NCBI GenBank assembly: GCA_902806205.1
Contig: CADCVR010000080.1
Location: forward strand, 1-52,321
Source of the DNA: an uncultured Solirubrobacteraceae bacterium
GTDB lineage: Bacteria; Actinomycetota; Thermoleophilia; Solirubrobacterales; Solirubrobacteraceae
DNA length: 52,321 nucleotides
Direction: 5' to 3'
The stretch's first letter is position 1, and each line of letters begins with the position of its first letter. Shown in pieces: positions 1 to 8,718 of the stretch. Below the pieces are notes generated by a model that was not told the DNA's origin, made no database searches, and saw only the letters and a program-made list of their open reading frames with translations. Both the position numbers and the translations under genes were made by a program.

Positions 1-2
1 CC

Positions 3-422
3 GGCTGCGTCGGCGACGCCCCGCCGGGTGCAAGCAGCCCGACGACCCCGGATCGGCCGGCCACCGCCCGCGCCGCGCCGCGCGCGATCGCCCCACCGCC
101 GCCCGCCGCGGTCGCACCTCCGCGGCTGGAGCCCGCCCGCTGCCCGGCCGGCGCCGCACCGGACTGCACCGCCCACACGGGAATCGTGCTTTCCATCGAG
201 TCCGACGACCCCGACGGGGACGGCGACCTCCACGTCATCGCCACCGGCGGCTCGGTCAGCGGTCCGGGCGTCACCGTCTTCGACGTCTCCGGCGGCCTCC
301 GCCCGGCCCGGGACCCGCGGCCCGGTGACCGGGTCACCGGCGCCGGACCGGTTCATCGCGGCAGCTTCGGCCAGCGCCAGATCGAGGTCACGACCTTCCG
401 GGTGGCTCCCGTGGCGACGTAG
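3..422 (+). CDS. C-terminal part of a secreted or lipoprotein-like unknown protein (runs in from left edge)
   Basis: The frame is open from base 3 to the TAG at 420-422 and gives at least 139 residues; the start lies at or before the window edge. The first visible residues (GCVGD) could be the cysteine of a lipoprotein signal, but the preceding hydrophobic stretch is outside the window. Residues 8 to 50 form a Pro/Ala/Arg-rich linker. From about residue 60 there is a compact Gly/Asp/Val-rich stretch (LHVIATGGSVSGPGVTVFDV) that reads like a small beta domain, followed by DRVTGAGPVHRG and a final RQIEVTTFRVAP. I do not recognise a family and infer no function. A start inside this frame at 186 is possible but less likely, because the frame continues well upstream. 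Confidence 0.55.
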   Translation, partial: GCVGDAPPGASSPTTPDRPATARAAPRAIAPPPPAAVAPPRLEPARCPAGAAPDCTAHTGIVLSIESDDPDGDGDLHVIATGGSVSGPGVTVFDVSGGLRPARDPRPGDRVTGAGPVHRGSFGQRQIEVTTFRVAPVAT

Positions 423-555
423 CCGCCGGATCCGAGGCGGGTGCGACGCTCGCGGGCCCGGCCGCCGGGTCATCCCGCGGACGCCTCGGCGCCATCTGTC
501 GTCGCTCACCGAGACGATCCCTCAAGGACGCTCCTCATTCGGCCGAACGGTGGGT

Positions 556-1632
556 ATGGCCACGACCGTGGACGCCCGCCCAGCCGCGGATGCGGATAGA
601 TCTGCGCAGCTCAGGATCATGGAGCGAGCCGCCGCGACCGCGCGCGAGATGCTGGGGATGGACATGTCCTACATCGCCGACACCCGCGCGGGTCTGCAGG
701 ACTACATCTGCGTGACCGGCGACGCGGCGTCGTTCTCGGCCGCGGTCGGAGAGGCAGTCCCGCTCGAGGGCACCTACTGCGAACTGCTTCTGGGCGGAAG
801 GCTCGACAACCTCGTCCGGGACTCCAGTCGCGAGCCCCTCGTCGCTGATTTGCCGATCACCGTGGACGGCGGGATCGGGGCCTACATCGGCGTTCCCATC
901 GTGCTCTCCGGTGGCGAGACGTACGGGACGTTCTGCTGTCTGAACCACGAGCCGCTGCCGGAGCTTCGAGCCCGCGACGTCCGGTTCCTTCGAGTTCTGG
1001 CCCAGCTCGTGGCAGACCAGCTCGACGAGGAGCACCGCCTTCGGGAGGTCCGCCGTCTCGAAGTCGCTGCGGGCAGCGTCGGGGCGCTGCTCGCCGCCCT
1101 CGCGGCCCGCGACGGCTACACCGAGGAGCACTCGACCGCCGTCGTGGAGCTGGCGCTCGTGGTGGGGCGCCACCTCGGCCTCGACAGCGCCGCGCTGGCC
1201 GATCTCGAGTACGCGGCCCTGCTCCACGACATCGGCAAGCTGGGCGTCCCCGACGCGGTGCTCCGTAAGCGGGGGCCCCTCACCGCCGAGGAGTGGACGG
1301 AGATGCGCCGCCACCCCGAGATCGGTGAACGCATCATCGCCTCGATGCCCGCGCTGTCGCATCTCGCCCCCGTCATCCGCGCCGAGCACGAGCGGTGGGA
1401 CGGCGGCGGTTATCCGGACGGCCTCGCCGGCGAGCAGATCCCCCTCGCGTCGCGCATCGTCCTGGCCTGCGACGCCTACCACGCCATGACCTCCGATCGC
1501 CCGTACCGAGCCGCGCTGTCACCCGGCGAGGCAGCCGCGGAGATCGAGCGCAACGTGGGCACCCAGTTCTGCCCTCTGGCCGCCTCGGCGGTGCTCTGCG
1601 TCGTCGCGAGCCCGCTCCCTGAAACGACCTGA
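556..1632 (+). CDS. GAF domain plus HD-GYP domain signalling phosphodiesterase
   Basis: A 358-residue protein. Residues about 20 to 165 look like a GAF sensor domain (GAYIGVPIVLSGGETYGTFC). Residues about 175 to 345 form an HD-GYP domain: HDIGKLGVPD at about 223, HPEIGERI near 257, EHERWDGGGYPDGL near 280 and the DAYHAMTSDRPYR segment that follows GYP in active members. HD-GYP proteins hydrolyse cyclic di-GMP or related dinucleotides through a di- or tri-metal centre; the signal sensed by the GAF domain is unknown. No membrane segment is seen, so it is probably cytoplasmic. The ATG at 556 is preferred because the homologous region starts just after it; a GTG two codons upstream is in frame, and the longer upstream frame is Arg/Pro-rich and unlikely to be translated. 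The usual GTQFDP motif reads GTQFCP here. Confidence 0.9.
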   Translation: MATTVDARPAADADRSAQLRIMERAAATAREMLGMDMSYIADTRAGLQDYICVTGDAASFSAAVGEAVPLEGTYCELLLGGRLDNLVRDSSREPLVADLPITVDGGIGAYIGVPIVLSGGETYGTFCCLNHEPLPELRARDVRFLRVLAQLVADQLDEEHRLREVRRLEVAAGSVGALLAALAARDGYTEEHSTAVVELALVVGRHLGLDSAALADLEYAALLHDIGKLGVPDAVLRKRGPLTAEEWTEMRRHPEIGERIIASMPALSHLAPVIRAEHERWDGGGYPDGLAGEQIPLASRIVLACDAYHAMTSDRPYRAALSPGEAAAEIERNVGTQFCPLAASAVLCVVASPLPETT

Positions 1633-1698
1633 GCCGCCACGCTCTCCGGCGCCAATCGGTGGGACCGGATCGGGGTCCCGCCGGTACGCTCTGCCCCC

Positions 1699-1785
1699 GG
1701 AGGGGTGGCAGAGCGGCTGAATGCGCCAGTCTTGAAAACTGGAGTGGGTTCACGCCCACCGCGGGTTCGAATCCCGCCCCCTCCG
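1699..1785 (+). tRNA. tRNA-Ser (anticodon TGA)
   Basis: A class II tRNA can be folded directly. The acceptor stem GGAGGGG at 1699-1705 pairs with CCCCTCC at 1778-1784. The anticodon stem is CCAGT/ACTGG with loop CTTGAAA, giving anticodon TGA. A long variable arm follows (GTGGG/CCCAC), and the T arm is GCGGG-TTCGAAT-CCCGC. The discriminator is G1785, as expected for serine, and CCA is not encoded. It reads UCN serine codons, mainly UCA and UCG. It lies just upstream of ppc and 8 kb from serS. Confidence 0.97.
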
Positions 1786-1827
1786 CTGCCTGCGCCGAAC
1801 GGTCACGTGCCGGTCGCCGACGTTTCG

Positions 1828-1833
1828 TAGTCT
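1828..1833 (+). promoter_or_regulatory. putative -10 box of ppc (leaderless-type)
   Basis: TAGTCT ends 6 nt before the ppc ATG, and no purine-rich Shine-Dalgarno precedes the start. Transcription would begin about 6 to 8 nt downstream, at or next to the ATG. The same arrangement recurs before several other genes in this window. Confidence 0.5.
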
Positions 1834-1839
1834 CGGACG

Positions 1840-4620
1840 ATGGCCAGCACAACGGAGGAGCTCGAGAGGCGGTCGGCGGCCGGCGCGACGCGGACCTTCG
1901 CCGACGACGAGGCGCTGCTCGGCGCCGTGCTCGAGCAGATCATCCGGGCCACCGAGGGCGACGAGATGCTGGCCCTGCACGAGCAGACCGTCGACCTCGG
2001 CCGCCGGCTGCACGCCGGGGATGCGTCCGCGGCCGACGAGCTGGCCGAGCTCGTGGCGGAGCTGTCGCTGCACGATCTGCAACTGCTCATCCGGTCGCTC
2101 TCGGGCTGGTGCCAGCTGATGAACCTGGCCGAGGACAGCGAGCGTATCCGGCGCCTGCGTACCCGCGAGCTGCTGGACGCGCCGTCGCCGCGCCGCGGCT
2201 CCCTGGGCGACGCGGTGCAGCTGCTGGCCAACTCCGGCGTGAAGGCCGAGGAGCTGGCCGAGCTGCTGGGGGGCGCGGAGATCCGGCTCGTCATGACCGC
2301 GCACCCGACCGAGGCGCGCAGGCGCGCGACGGTGGCCAAGCAGGCGCGCATCTTCGCCGAGCTGCGGACGCTGGACGAGCGCCGGCTGACCGGGGGCGAC
2401 GTCGCGATGGCGCGCGAGCGGCTCGGCACCACGGTCCAGGAGCTCTGGGGCACCGACGAGGTCCGCACTGTCTCCACCACCGTCGACGACGAGGTGCGGG
2501 CGGGCCTCGTGTACTTCACCTCCACCCTCGCCGAGATCGTCCCGACGATCTACCGCGAGATGGAGCGCGCCGTGGCCGAGGAGTTCCCTCAGAGCACGAC
2601 GCGGATCCCCGCGCTGCTGACCTTCGGCTCGTGGATCGGCGGCGACCGCGACGGCAATCCCAACGTCACCTCCGAGGTGACCGCGCAGACGCTCGAGGCC
2701 AAGCGGACGGCGTGCCTGCGCTTCCTGCAAGACCAGGCCAACCTCCTGGCCACCCGGATCTCGCTGTCCGGCCGCCTGGCCGGGGAGCCCGACGAGCTGG
2801 CGTCGCTCCTCGCCGACGGCGACGAGCGCTTCCCCAACCTGGCGCGTGACCTTCGCCGGCGGTTCCCCGAGTCGCCGTACCGCCGGGTCTTCGCGCTCGT
2901 CGCACGCCGGCTGCGCGCCGCCCGGCGCGGCGAGCCGGAGGGCTACGCCCAGCCTTCCGAGCTGCTCGACGACCTGCGCGCCGCCGACCGCGCGCTGCGC
3001 CGGACCGGCAACTCGTTCGTGGCCGACGGCGAGCTGCACGACCTCATCCGCCAGGTCGAGGTCTTCGGCTTCCACTTCTCGCGGCTGGACATCCGCCAGC
3101 ATGCGGACCGTCACCGCGCCGCCCTTGCCGAGATCCTCACCACGCTCGATGTCGAAAAGAGCTACGCGGAGCTGCCCGAGGAGCAGCGGGTGGCACTGCT
3201 CGCCCGCACGATCGCCGACCGGCGGCCGGTCATCCCCTCCGACATCTCGGGCTTCTCCCCCGAGACGCAGGAGGTGGTGAGCACCTTCAGGATGCTGGCC
3301 TTGCTGCTCACCGGCGCCCACGCCGACGCGGTGCAGTCCTACATCGTCTCGGGCACCGCGGGACCCGCGGACCTGCTCGAGGTGCTGCTGTTGATGAAGG
3401 AGAGCGGCCTGTCCCAGGCAGGCGGCGAAGGCGCGATGCTGCGCATCGTCCCGCTGTTCGAGGCGGGTGACACGCTGGCCGGTGCGGCGGAGACGATGCG
3501 CACGCTGCTCTTTGAGCCCGTCTACCGCGCGGCGTTGCGTTCCGTGGGCGACGAGCAGGAGGTCATGGTCGGCTACTCGGACTCCAACAAGGACGTGGGC
3601 TACGTCGGCGCGGGCTGGGGGGTGTACCGCGCGCAGCTGCAGCTCGCCGACCTCCTGCGCGAACGCGGCGTCGCGTGTGCCTTCTTCCACGGTCGCGGCG
3701 GCGCCGTGGGGCGCGGGGGTGGACCCAGCAACGTGGCGATCCTCGCCCAGCCCGCCGGCACCGTGGACGGCCGGCTGAAGGTCACCGAGCAGGGTGAGGT
3801 CCTGTCGGCCAAGTACTCCAGCACCGAGATCGCGCATCGCGAGCTGGAGCTGACGGCCAGCGCGGTGCTGGCCAGCACCCGCCTGTGGCGCTCGATCGGG
3901 CAACCGCCACGTCTCGCGGCGTACGAGGAGGTCCTCGAGGAGATGGCGCGGTGCTCGTCGGTGGCCTATCAGGAGCTCGTGTACGGCGACCCGGCCTTCG
4001 CCTCGTTCTTCCACGCCGTCACGCCCGTCGACGAGATCTCGCGCTTGCAGCTCGGCTCGCGGCCGGCCAAACGCCGCAGCGGGCAGCGCATCGAGGACCT
4101 GCGCGCGATCCCGTGGGTGTTCTCCTGGACCCAGTCGCGGGTCATGCTGCCCGCCTGGTTCGGCTTGGGAATCGCGCTCGAGGCGGCGCGTGAGCAGGTG
4201 GGCATCGACCTGCTGCGCGACATGGACACCGACTGGCCGTTCTTCGCCGCGCTGCTCTCCAACGCCGAGATGGCGTGCTCGAAGGCGGACATGGTCATCG
4301 CCGGCCGGTACGCCGGGCTCTGCGAGAACGACGACGTGCGCGAACGCATCTGGCCCGTGCTGGAGCGCGAGTTCGAGCGCACCTGCCGCGAGCTGATCCT
4401 CGTCAACGGCGGGGAGCGCCTGCTCGACCGCGAGCCCGTGCTGCAACGCACGATCGAGCGGCGCAAGCCCTACGTGGATCCATTGTCGTTCATCCAGCTC
4501 GAGCTTCTGCGCCGCCTGCGCTCCGGTGCCGGTGAGTCCGCGAAGTCCGACGAGGAACTCGCGCGGGCGAGCTTCCTGGCCATCAACGGGATCGCCGGGG
4601 GGCTGCGGAACACGGGGTGA
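1840..4620 (+). CDS. ppc: phosphoenolpyruvate carboxylase
   Basis: A 926-residue full-length PEP carboxylase, which adds bicarbonate to PEP to give oxaloacetate and refills the TCA cycle. The signatures are in order: VMTAHPTEARRR at about 152 with the catalytic histidine, RDGNPNVT near 270, GYSDSNKDVGY at about 578 and FHGRGGAVGRGGGP at about 617. The IPWVFSWTQSRVMLP segment and the C-terminal NGIAGGLRNTG are also present; the conserved C-terminus is the effector and active-site closing region of the family. Length matches the bacterial enzyme. The ATG at 1840 is preceded by a TAGTCT box 6 nt upstream and no Shine-Dalgarno, so a leaderless mRNA is likely. It seems monocistronic, with a hairpin terminator 34 nt after the stop. 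Confidence 0.98.
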   Translation: MASTTEELERRSAAGATRTFADDEALLGAVLEQIIRATEGDEMLALHEQTVDLGRRLHAGDASAADELAELVAELSLHDLQLLIRSLSGWCQLMNLAEDSERIRRLRTRELLDAPSPRRGSLGDAVQLLANSGVKAEELAELLGGAEIRLVMTAHPTEARRRATVAKQARIFAELRTLDERRLTGGDVAMARERLGTTVQELWGTDEVRTVSTTVDDEVRAGLVYFTSTLAEIVPTIYREMERAVAEEFPQSTTRIPALLTFGSWIGGDRDGNPNVTSEVTAQTLEAKRTACLRFLQDQANLLATRISLSGRLAGEPDELASLLADGDERFPNLARDLRRRFPESPYRRVFALVARRLRAARRGEPEGYAQPSELLDDLRAADRALRRTGNSFVADGELHDLIRQVEVFGFHFSRLDIRQHADRHRAALAEILTTLDVEKSYAELPEEQRVALLARTIADRRPVIPSDISGFSPETQEVVSTFRMLALLLTGAHADAVQSYIVSGTAGPADLLEVLLLMKESGLSQAGGEGAMLRIVPLFEAGDTLAGAAETMRTLLFEPVYRAALRSVGDEQEVMVGYSDSNKDVGYVGAGWGVYRAQLQLADLLRERGVACAFFHGRGGAVGRGGGPSNVAILAQPAGTVDGRLKVTEQGEVLSAKYSSTEIAHRELELTASAVLASTRLWRSIGQPPRLAAYEEVLEEMARCSSVAYQELVYGDPAFASFFHAVTPVDEISRLQLGSRPAKRRSGQRIEDLRAIPWVFSWTQSRVMLPAWFGLGIALEAAREQVGIDLLRDMDTDWPFFAALLSNAEMACSKADMVIAGRYAGLCENDDVRERIWPVLEREFERTCRELILVNGGERLLDREPVLQRTIERRKPYVDPLSFIQLELLRRLRSGAGESAKSDEELARASFLAINGIAGGLRNTG

Positions 4621-4653
4621 TCCGGTCGCGACGCCGACAAGCGCTTCGAGCAT

Positions 4654-4682
4654 CAGAGCGGCCCGGCGGGGAAACCGCTCTG
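4654..4682 (+). terminator. hairpin downstream of ppc
   Basis: CAGAGCGG (4654-4661) and CCGCTCTG (4675-4682) form a perfect 8-bp stem around a 13-nt loop, 34 nt after the ppc stop. Only a short TCTTC follows, so it lacks a classical U-tract, as is common in high-GC actinobacteria. Confidence 0.5.
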
Positions 4683-4728
4683 TCTTCGAACAGACTGCCG
4701 AGGCCGCGACGGCGTCAGACTCGAGCGC

Positions 4729-4950
4729 ATGTGGATCGAGTCCTTCCCGGGTCGCACGTTGCGAGAAGCGTGGCTCTACCTCACACCCGACGAGGCCCGG
4801 GAGCTGCGGGGCGCGCTCGACGCCTGGGCCGCCGACGACCCGGTCGGCTCCGAGTGGCGCACGCAGATCACGGACTCCGACCGCCAGCTCACGCTCCTGG
4901 TCAGCCCCGACGTCGGAACCGAAGCCTTCCCGCGCCGGTTCCACATCTAA
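4729..4950 (+). CDS. small unknown protein (73 aa)
   Basis: A 73-residue soluble protein starting MWIESFPGRTLREAWLYLT. It contains TPDEARELRGALDAWAADDP and ends in VSPDVGTEAFPRRFHI. The composition looks like a genuine protein with an amphipathic helix followed by beta segments, and there is no membrane segment or signal peptide. CAGACT lies 7 nt before the ATG, a near match to the TAnnnT boxes seen at other starts. Family not recognised. It lies between ppc and another small unknown gene on the same strand, with gaps of 108 and 58 nt. Confidence 0.6.
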   Translation: MWIESFPGRTLREAWLYLTPDEARELRGALDAWAADDPVGSEWRTQITDSDRQLTLLVSPDVGTEAFPRRFHI

Positions 4951-4990
4951 GTCGTTCACGACACTCCCCGACGACGCCCGCAGCGCGCGA

Positions 4991-4996
4991 TAGGCT
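4991..4996 (+). promoter_or_regulatory. putative -10 box of the 5009 gene
   Basis: TAGGCT lies 12 nt before the ATG at 5009, leaving room for a leader of only about 5 nt. No Shine-Dalgarno is seen. Confidence 0.45.
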
Positions 4997-5008
4997 GGCC
5001 CGACCGAG

Positions 5009-5350
5009 ATGAGCGAGAGCCTCAGCCACGACGCGGTCGTCGCCGCACTCCAGGAGCGGCTGGGTGACTACTGGACGGTCACGGTGCGATCTGCGACCCC
5101 CGACGCACCGCTCATCGCCATGTTCAGCGGCGCCCTGCAGAAGGCCGAGCCCAAGGACGACGCTCCGCCCGGTGAGACGGACTTCGTCTGGTACGTCGGT
5201 GAGGGCAACAGCACGTTCGGTGCGTTCACCATTCCGCTGCAGGGCTTCCGCAAGGCGCAGTGGGAGCCGACGCACAAGGGCCCGAGCCTCATGGTCCAGT
5301 CCTCCAACGTGCTCATCGCGCTGTTCCCGCGGTCCGCCCGCGAGGAGTGA
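5009..5350 (+). CDS. small unknown protein (113 aa)
   Basis: A 113-residue soluble protein. The N-terminus (HDAVVAALQERLGDYWTVTV) predicts a helix leading into beta strands, and the middle is acidic and hydrophilic (KAEPKDDAPPGETD). The C-terminal part (FVWYVGEGNSTFGAFTIPL, then SSNVLIALFPRSAREE) looks like a small alpha/beta fold. No signal peptide, no membrane segment and no family recognised. It converges with the TauE-type permease gene, and a shared hairpin lies between them. Confidence 0.7.
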   Translation: MSESLSHDAVVAALQERLGDYWTVTVRSATPDAPLIAMFSGALQKAEPKDDAPPGETDFVWYVGEGNSTFGAFTIPLQGFRKAQWEPTHKGPSLMVQSSNVLIALFPRSAREE

Positions 5351-5366
5351 CCCCCGGCGATAGGCG

Positions 5367-5398
5367 GCCGCTTGCCGGCCTTGTGCGTTTCAAGCGGC
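5367..5398. terminator. bidirectional hairpin between convergent genes
   Basis: GCCGCTTG (5367-5374) and CAAGCGGC (5391-5398) form a perfect 8-bp inverted repeat with a 16-nt loop that includes TTGTGCGTTT. It sits just after the plus-strand stop at 5350 and overlaps the stop codon of the minus-strand permease gene, so it could end transcription from both sides. Confidence 0.45.
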
Positions 5399-6178
5399 GG
5401 GCGGCCCGCCGAGCAGCAGGGTGTCGACGAGCAAGAACGTCGCGACAAGACCCACGACGACGGCGAACGCCCGGCCGAGGGTCGCCTGCGGGAGGCGCTG
5501 GGCGACCACGGTGCCGGTCAGGGCCCCGGCGGCGGTCGCGACCGCCAAGGAGGCGGTGACGGGCACGTCGATGTCCGCGTCTGCGACGAGGTGGCTGGCC
5601 AGCGCCACCAGGCCGGAGAGCGTGATGATCACCAGCGAGGTGGCGACCGCCCGCCGGAAGCAGACGCCGAGCCACACGGCGAGGACGGGGACGATGAGAA
5701 AGCCTCCGCCGACGCCGAAGAAGCCGGTGAGCACGCCGACGAGCGCACCGGCGACGACGATGCGGCCCGGCGGAGCGGCGGGGCAGCCGGCGACCAGGTC
5801 GTCGGTGGGGGTGCCGGCGCGGTGCCACGTGGCGCCGGCCGCTGCGAGCATCACCGGGACGAAGCCCAGGATGAGCGTCTTCGGGCCGACGGCGGTGTTG
5901 GCGACCGTGCCGAGGACGCTCCCGGCCGCGGCCGGGGCGCTGAAGGTCAGCGCGATGCGCCAGCAGACGTGGCCACGGAGCGCGAGCGCGCCGGCGCCGA
6001 TGCCGGCCGCGATCGCGACGACGATCAGCGACGCGGTCGAAGCCCGCCCGACGCCCGCGCCCAGGACGTAGACCAGGACGGGAAGCGCCAGAATGGCCCC
6101 GCCGCCGCCGACGGTTCCCACCACCAGGCCGATCACCAGCCCGAACGGGATGGCGAGCAGCTCCGGAGCGATGTGCAT
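5390..6178 (-). CDS. TauE/SafE family permease (sulfite/anion exporter-like)
   Basis: A 262-residue integral membrane protein with about eight hydrophobic segments. It has the two Gly-rich half repeats typical of TauE/SafE (GTVGGGGAILALPVLVYVLG near residue 25 and GFFGVGGGFLIVPVLAVWLG near 155). Family members move sulfite, sulfonates or other small anions; the substrate here cannot be read from sequence. The ATG at 6178 opens directly into the first membrane segment. A longer in-frame start at 6232 would add a charged extension and is less likely. A central loop (about residues 115-130) contains a Cys-Pro pair. No sulfur-metabolism gene lies next to it. Confidence 0.85.
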   Translation of the reverse strand: MHIAPELLAIPFGLVIGLVVGTVGGGGAILALPVLVYVLGAGVGRASTASLIVVAIAAGIGAGALALRGHVCWRIALTFSAPAAAGSVLGTVANTAVGPKTLILGFVPVMLAAAGATWHRAGTPTDDLVAGCPAAPPGRIVVAGALVGVLTGFFGVGGGFLIVPVLAVWLGVCFRRAVATSLVIITLSGLVALASHLVADADIDVPVTASLAVATAAGALTGTVVAQRLPQATLGRAFAVVVGLVATFLLVDTLLLGGPPAA

Positions 6179-6301
6179 GCGCTGGGAGGATCCTGGAAAA
6201 TGGTCAGACCCGGGCCGCCGCACGTCGAGCACCAGAACCGGCCCGGCCGCACCCCCGCAGGTTCACCAAGACTGCGCCCCGCCCTGGGTAGGAGCTTCAC
6301 C

Positions 6302-7894
6302 GTGTTCCGCCCGGCGGTCAAGACGAAGCGCTCGGGCGAGTCCGTCAAGACGATCGTCGTGGGAGCCGGCCACAACGGGCTGGTCTGCGCCTGCTACCTG
6401 GCACGGGCCGGCCATGAGGTCCTCGTCCTCGAGCAGTCCGACAAGGCCGGCGGCGGATCGCGGACCGACGAGACGGTGCCGGGCTTCCGCTTCGATACGC
6501 ACTCGGCCGCGCACAACATCATCAACATGACATCGATACCGCGCGAGCTCGACCTCCCGGCGGCGGGCCTCGAGTACCGCGAGATGGATCCGTTCGCGGT
6601 GGCGATCTTCGAGGACGGACGGCGGGTGCGCTTCCACCGCTCCGTCGAGCAGACCGTCGCCTCGATCGCCGCGACCGACCCCCGGGAGGCCGAGCGCTAC
6701 GGGGTGTTCATGCAGGACGCGCTGCCGCTCGTGGCCAGCGCGACCGTGGGGCTCCGGGGCGGTGGAATCGACCGCCGGGCCGTCGGGCGGCTCGTCCGCA
6801 ACGCGCCCGGCATCCTACGGCTCGTGGGCCGTCGCCGGCTCGGGCTGGCCGGCGAGCTGCTCGGCTCCTACGAGCGGGTGCTCACCGCCAACCTCGGCTC
6901 CGACCTCACGCGCGGACCCGTCGGCGCCTTCGCCGCGCACGCGGGCGCGAGTCCGCTGCAGGCGGGCGGCGCCTTCTTCGGCCTGTGGCAGGCGGCCTAC
7001 CACCTCTACGGGCAGTGGCACGCCGCCGGCGGCTCGCAGGGGCTCATCGACGCGCTGGAGCTCCGGCTGCGGTCCCAGGCCGGCACGGTCCGCTGCGGCG
7101 CACCCGTCGCCCGCATCGAGCGGGCCGCGGGTCGCGTCCGCGCGGTCGTCCTCGAGGACGGCGAGCGCCTGGAGGCCGACGCGGTCGTGACCGCCATCGA
7201 TCCGCGCTCCGCGCTCCTCGGGCTGCTCGACCCGCCGCTGGGCGGCCGGGCCGGCGCCGACCTGCGCAGCGCGCACTCCGCCAACAGCGTCCAAGCGCTC
7301 GTGCACGTCGCGACGAGCCGGCTGCCGCCCTACCGCGACGCCCTGCCCGGCGACTGGAACGGCCTGCAGAGCTACGTCGACTCCCTGGAGGCGCTCGGCC
7401 GGTCCTTCGCCGCCGCCGACGCCGGCCGCCTGCCGCCGGCGCCGGCCGCCGCCTACGCGTTCACGCCCTCGGCCATCGACGACGCGCTCGCCCCGCCCGG
7501 CCACCACACGGTCTACCTCGCGTGCCCCGCGGCGCCCTTCCGGATCGACGGCGGGTGGGACGCCGCCGGGCCCGCGCTCGTCGCGGATCTCCTCGACCAG
7601 GTGGAGGCGCGCGCGCCGGGGTTCCGGGACTCGATCCTCGCCACGGCGATCCAGACCCCGGAGCAGATGGAGCGCCGCCTGCGCTGGCCGGGGGCACACC
7701 CCATGTACCTGGACGTCACGCTCGACCAGCTCGGCCCGCTGCGCCCCACCGCGGCGCTGGCCGGCCACCGCGTCCCGGGGATCGGCGGCCTCTACGTCAG
7801 CGGCGCGGGCACCGCACCGGTCGGCGGCGTCGCCGGGGCACCCGGCCGCGCCGCCGCCCGGGCGCTGCTGGATGACCTCAACCGGGCCGCGTAG
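6302..7894 (+). CDS. FAD-dependent phytoene desaturase-like oxidoreductase
   Basis: A 530-residue protein of the CrtI/amine-oxidase superfamily. The N-terminal Rossmann motif is VVGAGHNGLVCACYLARAG (about 19 to 37), followed by VLEQSDKAGGGSRTDE. The C-terminal FAD motif is GIGGLYVSGAGTAPVGGV, and a typical WHAAGGSQGLIDAL segment precedes the substrate half. Relatives include carotenoid desaturases and PYROXD2-like proteins; no carotenoid genes are nearby, so the substrate is open. The start is GTG at 6302, chosen because GGAG lies 8 nt upstream and the FAD motif follows at the usual distance. It converges with the ArsR-like regulator gene, with only 4 nt between stops. Confidence 0.88.
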   Translation: MFRPAVKTKRSGESVKTIVVGAGHNGLVCACYLARAGHEVLVLEQSDKAGGGSRTDETVPGFRFDTHSAAHNIINMTSIPRELDLPAAGLEYREMDPFAVAIFEDGRRVRFHRSVEQTVASIAATDPREAERYGVFMQDALPLVASATVGLRGGGIDRRAVGRLVRNAPGILRLVGRRRLGLAGELLGSYERVLTANLGSDLTRGPVGAFAAHAGASPLQAGGAFFGLWQAAYHLYGQWHAAGGSQGLIDALELRLRSQAGTVRCGAPVARIERAAGRVRAVVLEDGERLEADAVVTAIDPRSALLGLLDPPLGGRAGADLRSAHSANSVQALVHVATSRLPPYRDALPGDWNGLQSYVDSLEALGRSFAAADAGRLPPAPAAAYAFTPSAIDDALAPPGHHTVYLACPAAPFRIDGGWDAAGPALVADLLDQVEARAPGFRDSILATAIQTPEQMERRLRWPGAHPMYLDVTLDQLGPLRPTAALAGHRVPGIGGLYVSGAGTAPVGGVAGAPGRAAARALLDDLNRAA

Positions 7895-7898
7895 ACGT

Positions 7899-8543
7899 TC
7901 AAGAGCCCGGGTCCGCGCCGCGCCGCGCACCCGCCGGCCCGCCGCTGGGCGGGTCAACGCTGGGCTGGTCGGAGAAGCGCTGGGCCTCGAAGAGCATGAG
8001 CACCGCGCCGACGTTCGCCGGCGGCGGGGCGCCCTCCCCGCCGGCAAGGCGCTCGGCCGCCTGCGCGGCGACCGACTCCATGCTGGCCAGCAGCGTCGAG
8101 AAGGCGTCCGACAGCTCCTTCCACCCGCGCTCGTCGAGCTTGAGCGCGGTTCGGGAGACCACCGCCTCGCCGCGATCGAAGCCACCCGCCGCCGCGGCGA
8201 TGCGGCAGTAGTCGAGGATCTGCAGGAGCGTCGCGTCGGTCATGGCCTGCTTGGTGACCGGTGACGCGTTCTCCCAGGCCTCGCCGGAGACCCGGGGCCG
8301 CGGGACGGCCTTGTAGTGGTGCTCCACGGCCCCGCGGCGCGGCGTCGTGCCCACGTCCTCCAGCAGCCCGAGCTCGTGCAGGGTGCGTACGTGGTAGGCG
8401 ACGGTCCCGAGGGAGGCGCCGAGCTTCTTGGCCAGCTGCACCGGAGACGAGGTCTCCTCTTCCAGCAGCGCCAGGATGCGAACTCTCAGTGGATGGCCCA
8501 GCGCCTTGAGGTAGCGCGGGTCATCGATGCTGGTGATGGTCAT
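7899..8543 (-). CDS. winged-helix (ArsR-like) transcriptional regulator
   Basis: A 214-residue protein. The N-terminal 85 residues form a winged helix: YLKALGHPLRVRILALLEE, then SPVQLAKKLGASLGTVAYHV as the recognition-helix region and LHELGLLEDV leading into the wing. The rest is helical with a long C-terminal domain of unknown ligand. No metal-binding Cys pair is visible, so it is not a classical metal sensor. The ATG at 8543 is preferred over the upstream start at 8594 because GGAAGG sits 3 nt before it in CACGGAAGGCTCATG. The unusually AT-rich stretch just upstream (8555-8580) is a likely promoter or operator region. Its target is unknown; the convergent FAD oxidoreductase and the divergent exported protein are the neighbours. 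Confidence 0.87.
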   Translation of the reverse strand: MTITSIDDPRYLKALGHPLRVRILALLEEETSSPVQLAKKLGASLGTVAYHVRTLHELGLLEDVGTTPRRGAVEHHYKAVPRPRVSGEAWENASPVTKQAMTDATLLQILDYCRIAAAAGGFDRGEAVVSRTALKLDERGWKELSDAFSTLLASMESVAAQAAERLAGGEGAPPPANVGAVLMLFEAQRFSDQPSVDPPSGGPAGARRGADPGS

Positions 8544-8718
8544 GAGCCTTCCGTGTGAACAATCGACCGTTTTGGTTGCCTGAGTGTGTTCCATCGGCGC
8601 GCCGGGCGCGAAGGTTGACCCCGTTTTGTCGGCGCCGACCTCCGGCGGCCAGGCCGACGTGCGCGGAGCCTGCCGTCAAGCGGCTCGTCGCCGCCCACGG
8701 CTTGGGATCATCCGTCCG

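Noticed and set aside
1750-4959. Open frame of 1069 codons antisense to ppc
   Set aside because: High-GC antisense shadow with no family-like segments; ppc on the plus strand has all catalytic motifs.
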